Below are positions 7,315 through 14,340 of a stretch of DNA of 14,492 nt, in pieces. Made by a program: the position numbers and the translations under genes. A model generated the notes under the pieces. It searched no databases. It had not been told where the DNA came from and was given only the letters and a program-made list of their open reading frames with translations. This DNA comes from Pseudomonadota bacterium. Lineage in GTDB: Bacteria > Pseudomonadota > Gammaproteobacteria > Pseudomonadales > UBA5518. The stretch is taken from NCBI GenBank assembly GCA_963204845.1, contig CAUJIL010000050.1, positions 1-14,492 on the forward strand. The letters run 5' to 3'. Numbering within the stretch: position 1 is the stretch's first letter; the number at the start of each line of letters is the position of its first letter.

Positions 7315-8443
7315 CGGTCTGCTCCCCGCTGGCGGGCGCGGCCGCCGGCTTCAGGTCCTGGATGTAGTCGGCAAGCGACTTGGTCGCCTCGCCGTGCACG
7401 TAGTCCGAGGTCCGGAACGCCCAGCCGTCGAGCCGTGCCGCGAGCCGCTCTGCCTCGACACGCCCCCCGTCTGCCGGATCCGGCTGCTGCGCGACGGCGC
7501 CGCTGCCGGCCTTCTGCGCGGAATCCGCGTCCGGATCAGGGCGGACCGGGCTTGCGTCGAAGCGCGCCGCGAGGCTCATCCAGTTGCCATCGGCGCCCTT
7601 GACCGCGCGCGCCTCGATGGTCAGGCCGTCGAAACACACGATGCGCGTCAGCGCCGCGCCGCTGAAATCGATTTCCGCGGCCTTGCGCACGTCCTCCGGT
7701 TCCATGGTCAGGATCGAGCGTGCGGCGGCATCGAACACGCTGACGTAGCGCGGTGCCTTGCCCGCGGGCAGGGACTCGGCCGCCAGCGATGCATCGCCTT
7801 GCGCGGACGCCCGCGTGGCGCGGAACGCGCGCTCGCCCCCGAGTTCGCGCTCGACCGCTGCTACCCGTGCGAAATCCACTCCGAGCAGTGAACGTTCGAG
7901 CCAGTCGGCAGGCTCGGCAAGCGGTTGCGGCGCCGTATCGATCAGCCAGGTCTGCTGTTCGTCGGCCGCGCGCACGAAGCGACCACCGCGCGCACCGCCG
8001 TCGTTGCCGATCAGCACGCGCACGAGCGGCTGCGCCTCGCCCGCCCAGATCTCGACCTGCACCGCCTCGCTGTCCGGCCGCTCGACGTCCGCCAGGCCGA
8101 GGCGATCAAAGAACTCCCGCTGGGCGGTTTTCTGCTCGATCAGCCGCGCGCTCGCGAGGGCATCGAGCAGCGCCTGCAAGGCCGTGAAATCCGCGCGGTA
8201 GCCGGCACGCTCCTCGATGCCCCAGCGATCGCCGTCGCGCACCAGCGTCACCACCCCCACCGCCGAACGCAGGCGCACCCGCTCGACCTGCGCGAGCCGT
8301 GGCGCCAGCTCGGGCAGCCAGCGTTGCTGCTCGGCTCCGGCGCTCCCGCGCTGGTCGCGGTAGCCGAACACCACCACCAGCGCGACCATCACGGCCACCA
8401 CCGCGGCCGCGAGACCCAGCCTGCTCTTCTGGTTCATGTGCAT
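7301..8443 (-). CDS. DUF4340 domain protein, Gld-type ABC system partner
   Basis: A 380-residue protein with one N-terminal membrane helix (about 8-27) and the rest predicted periplasmic. The segment about 50-200 (VERVRLRSAVGVVTLVRDGDRWGIEE, then ALLDALASARL and FFDRLGLAD) follows the pattern of DUF4340, a beta-rich repeat domain; a second copy of the pattern appears later with DGNWMSL (286-291) and ARLDGWAFRTSDYV (336-349). The two are joined by a Pro/Asp/Gly/Ala-rich linker around 298-328, and the end is another disordered tail. No catalytic motif is visible. Genes of this family commonly follow GldG-family genes, as here, where the start is 13 bases past the GldG-type stop. The likely role is an envelope scaffold or sensor for the ABC complex; its molecular function is unknown. 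GGAGG at 8451-8455 favours the ATG at 8443 over the one two codons later. Confidence 0.88.
   Translation of the reverse strand: MHMNQKSRLGLAAAVVAVMVALVVVFGYRDQRGSAGAEQQRWLPELAPRLAQVERVRLRSAVGVVTLVRDGDRWGIEERAGYRADFTALQALLDALASARLIEQKTAQREFFDRLGLADVERPDSEAVQVEIWAGEAQPLVRVLIGNDGGARGGRFVRAADEQQTWLIDTAPQPLAEPADWLERSLLGVDFARVAAVERELGGERAFRATRASAQGDASLAAESLPAGKAPRYVSVFDAAARSILTMEPEDVRKAAEIDFSGAALTRIVCFDGLTIEARAVKGADGNWMSLAARFDASPVRPDPDADSAQKAGSGAVAQQPDPADGGRVEAERLAARLDGWAFRTSDYVHGEATKSLADYIQDLKPAAAPASGEQTDDAR
7322..7327 (-). promoter_or_regulatory. Ribosome binding site of heme A synthase inside the DUF4340 gene
   Basis: On the minus strand GGGGAG ends seven bases before the ATG at 7314 and lies within the last codons of the DUF4340 gene, supporting both the chosen start and separate initiation on a shared transcript. 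Confidence 0.6.
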
Positions 8444-8450
8444 GGCACGT

Positions 8451-8455
8451 CCTCC
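8451..8455 (-). promoter_or_regulatory. Ribosome binding site of the DUF4340 gene
   Basis: GGAGG on the minus strand lies directly after the GldG-type stop and seven bases before the ATG at 8443; the second possible ATG at 8437 would be 13 bases away. Confidence 0.6.
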
Positions 8456-8456
8456 C

Positions 8457-10319
8457 TCAACCGGCCGGTCCGGCCGCGAGCCGGCGCCGGGAGCGCCACC
8501 GGTGCCACAGGCCCAGCGCGAGCGTGAGCAACAGCGGCAGCACGACGATGTTCACCACCTTCAGCAGCGTCCCCAGGCGTTCGATGTCACGGTCCAGCTG
8601 GTGGCGCACGTCGCGCAGCTGCTTGCGGATCCTGAGCTTCTCGTCCTGGAAGCGCGCCAGCGTCTGCTCCTCCTCCGCCGACAGCACCAGCTGGTTGCTC
8701 TGCTGCTGGTTGCGTTGCAGCTCGGCGAGCTGGCGCTCGGTCTCGTCGAGGCGCTGCTGCAGCAGTTCCGCACTTTCGCGATAGCGCGCATCGGCGCCGA
8801 GGCGGATCTGCTGCACCAGTTCGAACGGGCGCGTGAAGCGGCCCCGACTGCGGATGCCGATCAGCGCCGGGTTGCCCGCCAGGTTCTCGATCGCGTTGTG
8901 CGCGAAAGCCGCGTTGTCGGCCCAGGCGGAGGCGACGCGCTGGCCGAAGAAGTCCTGCACCTGGACCCAGAAGCGGTCGGCCAGCAGGTCGGCGTCGGCG
9001 ACCACGATCACGTTGATGTCGGCAGCCGCGGCGCGGTGCTCGCGGCCCTCCGCCTGTGGACCGTCGAACGCGGATTTCGCCGGACCGCTGATGCGCGCGG
9101 CGAGCGTCAAGGCGCCACCGGCAGGCGTGAAGCCGGCGAGCAGCTTCGCGGGGTCGCTCGCGAGCTGCACCTGCATCGCATCGAGCAGTCCGGCCCGCTC
9201 GCTGGTCTGCAGCAACGGTTCGAAGCGGGTGCCGGCACCGTCGGCGGGCTTCAATGCGCCGGCCATGCCGAGGTTGATCGACTCGAGGCTCGCGGTCACC
9301 ACGTCGGCGGTGGCGGCGTGGGCCGGACCCAGACCGAGGAAACCGATGTGCGCCACCGGGGGCTGGTCCGGCGCGGTGCTGATCTGCAGCGCGGTGCCCG
9401 GGTCACCGACCACCTTGTCGCGGGCGAATTCGATACCCCAGACGCGGAACAGCTCCGGCAGCCCGGAGGAGGTTTCGCCGGGCCCCTGCTCCAGCGGGTT
9501 CGCCGAGGTGCGCGCGGACTCGCAGTACGGGTCCACGTACACGATCGCCTTGCCGCCGCCGAGCACGAACTGGTCGATCGCGTAGACAAGCGGGCGTGGC
9601 AGCGCCGCCGGATGCACGACCATCAGCGTCGTCACGTCGGCATCGATCGCATCGGCCGTGAGCGCGATGTTGCGCACCTCGAATCCCTGCTGCAATTGCT
9701 CCATCACGATCCAGGCCGGTGTTGGTTGCCCGCTCATCATGTCGAAGCCGCCGCTGATCTGCAGCCCGGAAATCACGCCGACCACCGGCTTCTTCGCCGT
9801 CACCAGCGCCGCGAGCATCTTGCTGAGCTCGTACTCGAGGAACTCCTCGCGCTCGGGCTGGAAGAACGGGATCACCTGCTGCTCGCCCCAGGCGTTGCTG
9901 CCGGCGAGCCCGAACCAGACCTGGTCGCTGCCGTTGCCGAGCGGCACCGCCTGCAGGCCGAACTGCGCGGCGCGGTCCTCGTCCTCGGAGAACGGCGCCG
10001 GGTCGATCACGTGCAGGCGGATGCGGCCGTCAGCGAGCAGCGCGTACTCCCCTAGCAGTTCGCGCACACGCTGGGCGTGGGTGCGCAGCGGCGCGATGTC
10101 GCGGGTCGCGCGATCGGAGAAGAACAGGTACAAATCGAGCGGCTCCCCGATGCCCGCGATGATCTCGCGCGTGCCCTCGGAAACCGTGTACATGCGGTTC
10201 TCGGTCAGGTCGATGCGCACCCGCCCGAACAGCTGGTTGTTCAACGCCATGAACGCGAGGAAGCCGGCGGCGAGCAGTGCCAGCACCGCGCGCGGGTAGG
10301 TCTTGCTGGAAATGGCCAT
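8457..10319 (-). CDS. GldG-family protein, auxiliary component of Gld-type ABC transporter
   Basis: A 620-residue protein with membrane helices at both ends (about 10-27 and 586-605), so the large middle lies in the periplasm and both termini in the cytoplasm. The segment DLTENRMYTVSEGT (37-50) just after the first helix is the hallmark of GldG-type auxiliary proteins. Residues about 60-270 resemble the ABC_transp_aux domain: a substrate-like alpha/beta fold with EPLDLYLFFSD, KPVVGVISGL and GGGKAIVYVDPY. Residues about 505-583 are rich in Gln, Glu, Arg and Leu (AELLQQRLDETERQLAELQR) and should form a coiled coil placed just outside the membrane. In Bacteroidetes, GldG acts with GldA and GldF in gliding and secretion; in proteobacteria the equivalent system has no settled role. 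It follows the permease stop by four bases without a clear ribosome site, implying coupling. Family assignment is strong, function unknown. Confidence 0.92.
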   Translation of the reverse strand: MAISSKTYPRAVLALLAAGFLAFMALNNQLFGRVRIDLTENRMYTVSEGTREIIAGIGEPLDLYLFFSDRATRDIAPLRTHAQRVRELLGEYALLADGRIRLHVIDPAPFSEDEDRAAQFGLQAVPLGNGSDQVWFGLAGSNAWGEQQVIPFFQPEREEFLEYELSKMLAALVTAKKPVVGVISGLQISGGFDMMSGQPTPAWIVMEQLQQGFEVRNIALTADAIDADVTTLMVVHPAALPRPLVYAIDQFVLGGGKAIVYVDPYCESARTSANPLEQGPGETSSGLPELFRVWGIEFARDKVVGDPGTALQISTAPDQPPVAHIGFLGLGPAHAATADVVTASLESINLGMAGALKPADGAGTRFEPLLQTSERAGLLDAMQVQLASDPAKLLAGFTPAGGALTLAARISGPAKSAFDGPQAEGREHRAAAADINVIVVADADLLADRFWVQVQDFFGQRVASAWADNAAFAHNAIENLAGNPALIGIRSRGRFTRPFELVQQIRLGADARYRESAELLQQRLDETERQLAELQRNQQQSNQLVLSAEEEQTLARFQDEKLRIRKQLRDVRHQLDRDIERLGTLLKVVNIVVLPLLLTLALGLWHRWRSRRRLAAGPAG

Positions 10320-10323
10320 GTGC

Positions 10324-11061
10324 TCAGTCCGCCTGCTTCAGTTCGATCACCACGGTCGTCGCCGCCAGCCACACCCCGGCCAGCGCGACGAAGAACAGCA
10401 GATCCTGCAAACCGATGACGCCGCGCGCCACCGCATTGAAACGTGTCAGGAAGCTCATCGAGGCGATGGCATCGACCAGCACGCGCGGCGCCCAGCCGCT
10501 GACCGCATCCAGCACCAGCGGGAAGCCGCTCAGGATGAACAGGAAGCACACCACCACGGTCAGGATGAACGCGATGACCTGGTTGCGGGTCAGCGCCGAC
10601 ATGCAGGAGCCGATGGCGAGGAAGCCGGCCGCCATCAGCCAGCTACCCGCGTAACTGGCGAGGATCACGCCGTTGTCGGGGCTGCCCAGCACGTTCACCG
10701 TGATCCACAGCGGAAACGTCAGCGCGAGCGCCAGACCGGTGAACAGCCAGGCGGCGAGGAACTTGCCGAGCACCGCCTGCCACCGTGTCACCGGCAGCGT
10801 CAGCAACAGCTCGATGGTGCCGCTCTTGCGTTCCTCCGCCCACAGCCGCATCGCCAGCGCCGGTACCAGGAACAGGTACAGCCACGGATGAAAACTGAAG
10901 AACGCGACCAGATCGGCCTGGCCGCGCTCGTAGAAGCCCCCGAGGTAGAACGTGAACACGCCGCTCAGCATCAGGAAGATGAGCACGAACACATAGGCGA
11001 GCGGCGTCGCGAAATACGCGCCGAGTTCACGGCGTGCGATGACCAGCGTCGTCCCCATCAT
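10324..11061 (-). CDS. ABC-2-type permease of the Gld-type transporter (GldF-like)
   Basis: A 245-residue permease with six likely membrane helices near 21-42, 57-75, 100-122, 136-156, 163-185 and 219-239. The cytoplasmic segment MRLWAEERKSGTIELLLTLP (71-90) between helices 2 and 3 is the conserved ABC-2 coupling motif seen in GldF and NosY-like permeases. It has no ATPase of its own and overlaps the ATPase gene by four bases (ATGA), so the two are partners. Two adjacent ATG codons are possible starts (11061 and 11058): the GGGAGG at 11066-11071 is four bases from the first and seven from the second, so the protein may begin one residue later than given. The transported substrate is unknown, and in this family the complex may act mechanically rather than as a classical importer or exporter. 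Confidence 0.93.
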   Translation of the reverse strand: MMGTTLVIARRELGAYFATPLAYVFVLIFLMLSGVFTFYLGGFYERGQADLVAFFSFHPWLYLFLVPALAMRLWAEERKSGTIELLLTLPVTRWQAVLGKFLAAWLFTGLALALTFPLWITVNVLGSPDNGVILASYAGSWLMAAGFLAIGSCMSALTRNQVIAFILTVVVCFLFILSGFPLVLDAVSGWAPRVLVDAIASMSFLTRFNAVARGVIGLQDLLFFVALAGVWLAATTVVIELKQAD

Positions 11062-11999
11062 GCCACCTCCCGCGTGATGTCCCGGAATACCTCGTCGAGT
11101 CGCCCGCGCTCGACGTGCAACTCGTCGACCAGCCAGCCGCGGTCGTGCACCAGCCGCGCCACCGCGCCGAGCGGGTTTGCACCGGGACGTGCCACGACGA
11201 CCAGCCGGCGCCCGCCGGCCTGTACCTCGACCTCGGCGACCGCCTCGAGCGCGCCCAGCGCGGCACGCGCTTCGGCCGCGTCGGTGTCGGCGCCGCGGTC
11301 ACTGAAATGCAGGTGCACCGAGCGGTGGTAGCGCGAACGCGCCTCGAGTTCCAGGGGCGTGGCGTCGGCGACGATGCGTCCCCCGGCGATCACGATCGCG
11401 CGGTTGCACACCGCGTGCACCTCTTCGAGGATGTGCGTCGAGATGACCACGATCTTGTCGCCCGCAAGCCCCCGGATCAGTTCGCGCACCTGGTGCTTCT
11501 GGTTCGGGTCGAGGCCGTCGGTGGGTTCGTCGAGGATCAGCACGCGCGGGTCGTGCAGCAGGGCCTGCGCCAGTCCGACGCGGCGCTTGTAGCCCTTGGA
11601 CAGCGTTTCGATGCGCTGCCGGCGCACCCCCCCCAGCCCCATGCGTCCGATCACGTCCTCGACCCGCCGCGCGCATTCCGCGCCGTGCAAGCCGCGCACC
11701 GCGCCGATGAAGCGCAGGAACTCGAGCACCGCCATCTCTTCCCACGCCGGGGCGCCTTCGGGCAGGTAGCCGATCAGCCGCTGTGCGCCGCGCGGATCCT
11801 GCTGCACGTCGTGGCCGCAGACGCGCACGCTGCCGGCGCTGGGCGTGACGAAGCCGGCGATCATCTTCATGGTGGTGGACTTGCCCGCCCCGTTGGGGCC
11901 GAGGAATCCCAGCACGTCACCGGGGCGCACGGTGAAATCGATGCCGCGCACGGCGGCGATCTCACCGAAATTCTTCGCGAGTTGCGAGATCTCGATCAT
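11058..11999 (-). CDS. ABC transporter ATP-binding protein, Gld-type (GldA-like)
   Basis: A 313-residue ATPase, the first gene of a five-gene minus-strand operon. Walker A is GPNGAGKST (34-42), the Q-loop position carries glutamate (GYLPE, 77-81), the signature is LSKGYKRRVGLAQAL (133-147), Walker B is VLILDEPTDGLDPNQ (153-167), and the switch histidine is H189 (STHI). The GYLPE loop, LSKGY signature and the roughly 90-residue C-terminal extension ending in DEVFRDIT are typical of ATPases that serve ABC-2 permeases of the GldA, NatA and NosF type. It would sit in the cytoplasm under the permease encoded next. A good ribosome site (GGAGG at 12007-12011) and a promoter-like sequence lie upstream. 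The GldA-type assignment rests mainly on the GldG neighbour. Confidence 0.94.
   Translation of the reverse strand: MIEISQLAKNFGEIAAVRGIDFTVRPGDVLGFLGPNGAGKSTTMKMIAGFVTPSAGSVRVCGHDVQQDPRGAQRLIGYLPEGAPAWEEMAVLEFLRFIGAVRGLHGAECARRVEDVIGRMGLGGVRRQRIETLSKGYKRRVGLAQALLHDPRVLILDEPTDGLDPNQKHQVRELIRGLAGDKIVVISTHILEEVHAVCNRAIVIAGGRIVADATPLELEARSRYHRSVHLHFSDRGADTDAAEARAALGALEAVAEVEVQAGGRRLVVVARPGANPLGAVARLVHDRGWLVDELHVERGRLDEVFRDITREVA
11066..11071 (-). promoter_or_regulatory. Ribosome binding site of the ABC-2 permease
   Basis: GGGAGG on the minus strand within the end of the ATPase gene. Its spacing, four bases to the first ATG and seven to the second, slightly favours the second start codon. Confidence 0.55.
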
Positions 12000-12006
12000 T
12001 TCCGGG

Positions 12007-12011
12007 CCTCC
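12007..12011 (-). promoter_or_regulatory. Ribosome binding site of the Gld-type ATPase
   Basis: GGAGG on the minus strand, seven bases before the ATG at 11999; it confirms that start. Confidence 0.6.
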
Positions 12012-12041
12012 GCTCGATTACAGACGCAGAAACGGCGCGCA

Positions 12042-12070
12042 ACTATACGCAGCGGCCCGCTCGCGGGCAA
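12042..12070 (-). promoter_or_regulatory. Predicted sigma-70 promoter of the Gld-type/heme A synthase operon
   Basis: On the minus strand TTGCCC (12070-12065) and TATAGT (12047-12042) stand 17 bases apart. The -10 element matches five of six consensus bases and the -35 element four of six. Transcription would start near 12035, giving a leader of about 35 bases that contains the ribosome site of the ATPase gene. The surrounding DNA is GC-rich, so such an AT-rich hexamer is unlikely to be chance, but no experiment supports it. Confidence 0.5.
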
Positions 12071-12110
12071 CCGCGCGGCCAATGCCGCGGACCCCACCGC
12101 CGGCGCCGCG

Positions 12111-12140
12111 TTGTGACCCGGGGCGCGGCTCACTTATAGT
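12111..12140 (+). promoter_or_regulatory. Predicted sigma-70 promoter of the metallopeptidase gene
   Basis: TTGTGA (12111-12116) and TATAGT (12135-12140) are 18 bases apart on the plus strand. The -10 element is the same hexamer as that of the divergent promoter; the -35 matches four of six consensus bases. The start would fall near 12147, at the foot of a hairpin. The -35 elements of the two promoters face each other across 40 bases, leaving room for a shared regulator. Confidence 0.5.
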
Positions 12141-12145
12141 GCCGC

Positions 12146-12186
12146 CGCGAACCACGCGGCAGGGTGCCGCGATCCTGGTGTTCGCG
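12146..12186 (+). promoter_or_regulatory. Nested hairpin in the presumed 5' leader of the metallopeptidase
   Basis: An outer perfect 7-base pair stem, CGCGAAC (12146-12152) with GTTCGCG (12180-12186), encloses an inner perfect 7-base pair stem, CGCGGCA (12155-12161) with TGCCGCG (12165-12171), closed by a GGG loop. It begins at the predicted transcription start and ends four bases before the ribosome site, which stays unpaired. It could stabilise the transcript or be an operator; there is no T-run, so a terminator is unlikely. Confidence 0.4.
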
Positions 12187-12189
12187 TGC

Positions 12190-12197
12190 AAGGAGGT
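12190..12197 (+). promoter_or_regulatory. Strong ribosome binding site selecting ATG 12201
   Basis: AAGGAGGT is a full match to the 16S rRNA 3' end. It excludes the upstream in-frame GTG at 12186, which lies before it, and supports the ATG at 12201 despite a short spacing. Confidence 0.7.
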
Positions 12198-12200
12198 TCG

Positions 12201-13487
12201 ATGCCGGGGAAACGCCTCGTACCGCTGCTGCTGCGACTGGTGCTGATGCTGACGGTGTGGGCCGCGTTCGGTGCGCGGGCCGCTTCCACGCCCGACGCCG
12301 CGGCGCCGGAGCGTCCGGCCTTCGGCGTGCTCTACACCGCGTGGATCGACGCGGGCGAGCCCTGGGTCACGGTCAGGATCCGGCTCACGCGGCACCCGGA
12401 GTGGGTGCGCTGGGTGCGGCTGGAGATCGACCCCGATCGCTACCGCGACATCAAGGGCAGCGGCACGATCACCCGTGAGGGTGCGCAGCTGCAATGGGCT
12501 CCGCCGTCCGAGGACGCGTACCTGCAGTACCGCGTCGCGCTCGAGAGCCGCCGTGCGTCAGGCACTTTCGACGGCAGGGTCACTGCCGACTGGGCGCTGT
12601 TCCGCGGCGAGGATCTGGCGCCGGTGGTGCGCGTCGACGTCGAGGACGGCACGCAATCGCAGGCCAAGCTGCGGTTGAACGTTCCCGAAGGCTGGTCGAT
12701 CGAATCGATCTACCCACGCTACGCGAGCGGACGGCTGAAGATCGACAATCCGCGCAACATCTTCGACCGGCCGTCCGGCTGGTTCCTGCTCGGCAAGACC
12801 GGGGTACGCCGCGACACCATCGGGCACACGCGTATCGCGATCGGCGCGCCGGTCGGCGAGGGACTGCGCCGCATGGATATCCTGGCACTGTTCCGCTGGA
12901 CCGTGCCGACCCTGCAAACGATCTTCCCGGACTTTCCCGAACGCCTGCTCGTGGTCGGCGCCGGCGACCCGATGTGGCGCGGCGCGCTGTCCGGACCCTC
13001 GTCCCTCTTTGTGCACGCCGAGCGGCCGCTGCTCAGCGAGAACGGCACCAGCACCTTCCTGCACGAACTGGTGCACGTGGCAATGCGCGCACGCGGCGAG
13101 CCCGGTGCGGACTGGATCGTCGAGGGCCTGGCGGAGTACTACTCGCTGGAGGCACTGCGCCGCTCCGGCACGCTCGGTGAACGCCGTTTCGAGCGCGCGC
13201 ACCGCGGCCTCGCCGAGTGGGCCGCGCGCGCCGCCGGTCCGCTGGACGCCGAAAGTTCGGCCGGAGCGACCACGGCGCGCGCGGTCGGCGTGCTGCGTCG
13301 ACTCGACGCCGAGATCCGCGCCGCCAGCGGTGGGCGGCATAGCCTCGACGACGTCGCGGGGGAACTGGCTGCCGACCGGCGCCGCGTCAGCCTGGAGTTG
13401 TTGCGCGCCAGCGCCGAGCGCTTCGCCGGCAGGCCGCTGGCCTCGTTGAGCGCGGCCTCGCTGGCTGCGCCGCCACCCGCGCCCTGA
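12201..13487 (+). CDS. Exported HExxH zinc metallopeptidase, gluzincin-like
   Basis: A 428-residue protein with a typical export signal: MPGKR, a hydrophobic stretch about 7-22, and a possible cleavage site after ARA near residue 27. Residues about 40-245 are beta-rich with repeated VRI/VRL strands and resemble the N-terminal sandwich of M61/M1-like peptidases. The catalytic motif is HELVH (288-292), with E289 as general base, followed after 15 residues by E308 in DWIVEGLAEYYS (304-315); the W-x-x-EG-x-x-E-Y pattern marks E308 as the likely third zinc ligand. Residues 315-410 are helical and the end is Ala/Pro-rich low complexity. I do not recognise a named protein. It should act in the periplasm or outside the cell, on an unknown peptide substrate. 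It shares its upstream region with the divergent Gld-type ABC operon and converges on the dehydrogenase gene with a six-base gap. Confidence 0.85.
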   Translation: MPGKRLVPLLLRLVLMLTVWAAFGARAASTPDAAAPERPAFGVLYTAWIDAGEPWVTVRIRLTRHPEWVRWVRLEIDPDRYRDIKGSGTITREGAQLQWAPPSEDAYLQYRVALESRRASGTFDGRVTADWALFRGEDLAPVVRVDVEDGTQSQAKLRLNVPEGWSIESIYPRYASGRLKIDNPRNIFDRPSGWFLLGKTGVRRDTIGHTRIAIGAPVGEGLRRMDILALFRWTVPTLQTIFPDFPERLLVVGAGDPMWRGALSGPSSLFVHAERPLLSENGTSTFLHELVHVAMRARGEPGADWIVEGLAEYYSLEALRRSGTLGERRFERAHRGLAEWAARAAGPLDAESSAGATTARAVGVLRRLDAEIRAASGGRHSLDDVAGELAADRRRVSLELLRASAERFAGRPLASLSAASLAAPPPAP

Positions 13488-13493
13488 CCACGC

Positions 13494-14264
13494 TCAGCGC
13501 GGCTGCATGCGGATGCCCCCGTCGAGACGGATGCATTCGCCGTTGAGGTAGTCGTTCTCGATGATCGCTACCGCGAGCCGCGCGATCTCGTCGGCGGCGC
13601 CGAGGCGCTGCGGGAACAGCACTTGCTTCCCCAGTGCCGCCATCGCGGGTTCCGGCAGGCCCTGGAACAGCGGCGTGTCGATCAGGCCCGGTACGATCGT
13701 GTTGACGCGGATGCCGTACTGCGCCAAGTCGCGCGCCACCGGCAGCGTCATCCCGACCACGCCGCCCTTGCTGGCGCTGTAGGCCGCCTGCCCGATCTGC
13801 CCTTCGTACGCCGCGACCGACGCCGTGTTGATAACCACGCCCCGCGCGCCGTCGGCGTCGAGCGGTTCGTTGCGGGCCATCTGCTGCGCGGCGAGGCGCA
13901 GCACGTTGAAGGTGCCGATCAGGTTGATGCGCACCACGCGCTCGAACTCCGCGAGCGGAAACGGCCCGTCGCGGCCCAGCGTGCGGATCGCGTTGCCGGT
14001 GCCGGCGTAGTTGCAGCAGATGTGCAGCGCGCCGTGGCGGGCGAGCACCTCGGCGATCGCCTGCTGCACCGGTTCCTCGGCGCAGACGTCGGCGCGGTGG
14101 AAGCTCACGGATTCGCCCAGTTCCGCCACCAGCGCGCGCCCGCGTTCCTCGTTCATGTCGAGGATCCCGACGCGCGCACCCATGCCCGCCAGCCGGCGCA
14201 CGGTCGCCTCGCCGAGGCCCGAGGCCCCACCGGTGATGATCGCTACCTTGCCCGCAATTTCCAT
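13494..14264 (-). CDS. Short-chain dehydrogenase, HSD10/3-hydroxyacyl-CoA dehydrogenase type-2-like
   Basis: A 256-residue cytoplasmic NAD(P)-dependent oxidoreductase with the classical SDR fold. The cofactor motif is TGGASGLG (11-18); aspartate D36 after strand 2 (ILDMNEE) indicates NAD preference; the catalytic set is N114, S149, Y162 and K166 (YSASK, 162-166). SVAAYEGQIGQAAYSASKGG, PGLIDTPLF (192-200) and the end NGECIRLDGGIRMQP closely follow HSD10 proteins, which oxidise short-chain 3-hydroxyacyl-CoA or hydroxysteroids. One deviation is visible: the structural NNAG/NCAG motif reads NYAG (85-88). An insertion near 133-142 (EPLDADGARG) matches the HSD10 subgroup. GGAG at 14273-14276 supports the ATG. 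It is separated from the upstream minus-strand gene by the hairpin cluster, and no clear promoter is visible. Substrate assignment is by family only. Confidence 0.92.
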   Translation of the reverse strand: MEIAGKVAIITGGASGLGEATVRRLAGMGARVGILDMNEERGRALVAELGESVSFHRADVCAEEPVQQAIAEVLARHGALHICCNYAGTGNAIRTLGRDGPFPLAEFERVVRINLIGTFNVLRLAAQQMARNEPLDADGARGVVINTASVAAYEGQIGQAAYSASKGGVVGMTLPVARDLAQYGIRVNTIVPGLIDTPLFQGLPEPAMAALGKQVLFPQRLGAADEIARLAVAIIENDYLNGECIRLDGGIRMQPR

Positions 14265-14289
14265 ACCTGTGTCTCCATCAGAAATCCGC

Positions 14290-14306
14290 TTCGGCCGGTG
14301 GCCGAA
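14290..14306. repeat. Short palindrome, hairpin 1 of a cluster
   Basis: TTCGGCC (14290-14296) and GGCCGAA (14300-14306) form a perfect 7-base stem with a three-base loop, just upstream of the dehydrogenase start. The right arm plus C, GGCCGAAC, recurs at 14331-14338. Confidence 0.6.
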
Positions 14307-14319
14307 CCTGTCCCCGTAG

Positions 14320-14338
14320 GTTCAGCCTGTGGCCGAAC
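14320..14338. repeat. Imperfect palindrome, hairpin 2 of a cluster
   Basis: GTTC and GAAC close the ends, GCC and GGC pair inside, with one A/C mismatch between them and a TGT loop. It has the same 8-3-8 architecture as the repeats at 14343 and 14376 but in opposite orientation, with a similar TAGGT flank, suggesting a diverged inverted copy of that family. Confidence 0.5.
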
Positions 14339-14340
14339 TA

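Noticed and set aside
8436..10055. Plus-strand open frame of 539 codons antisense to the GldG-family gene
   Set aside because: The product is rich in His, Arg, Ala, Gln and Val with no domain or hydrophobic pattern, the usual shadow of a high-GC gene. The minus-strand frame has clear GldG motifs and membrane helices.
10303..11331. Plus-strand open frame of 342 codons antisense to the ABC-2 permease and ATPase
   Set aside because: Crosses two overlapping genes with strong ABC motifs on the minus strand and has shadow composition.
11058..11999. Nitrous oxide reductase-type NosF ATPase
   Set aside because: The ATPase and permease resemble NosF/NosY at motif level, but no NosZ, NosD or NosL genes are near, and the next gene is clearly GldG-family.
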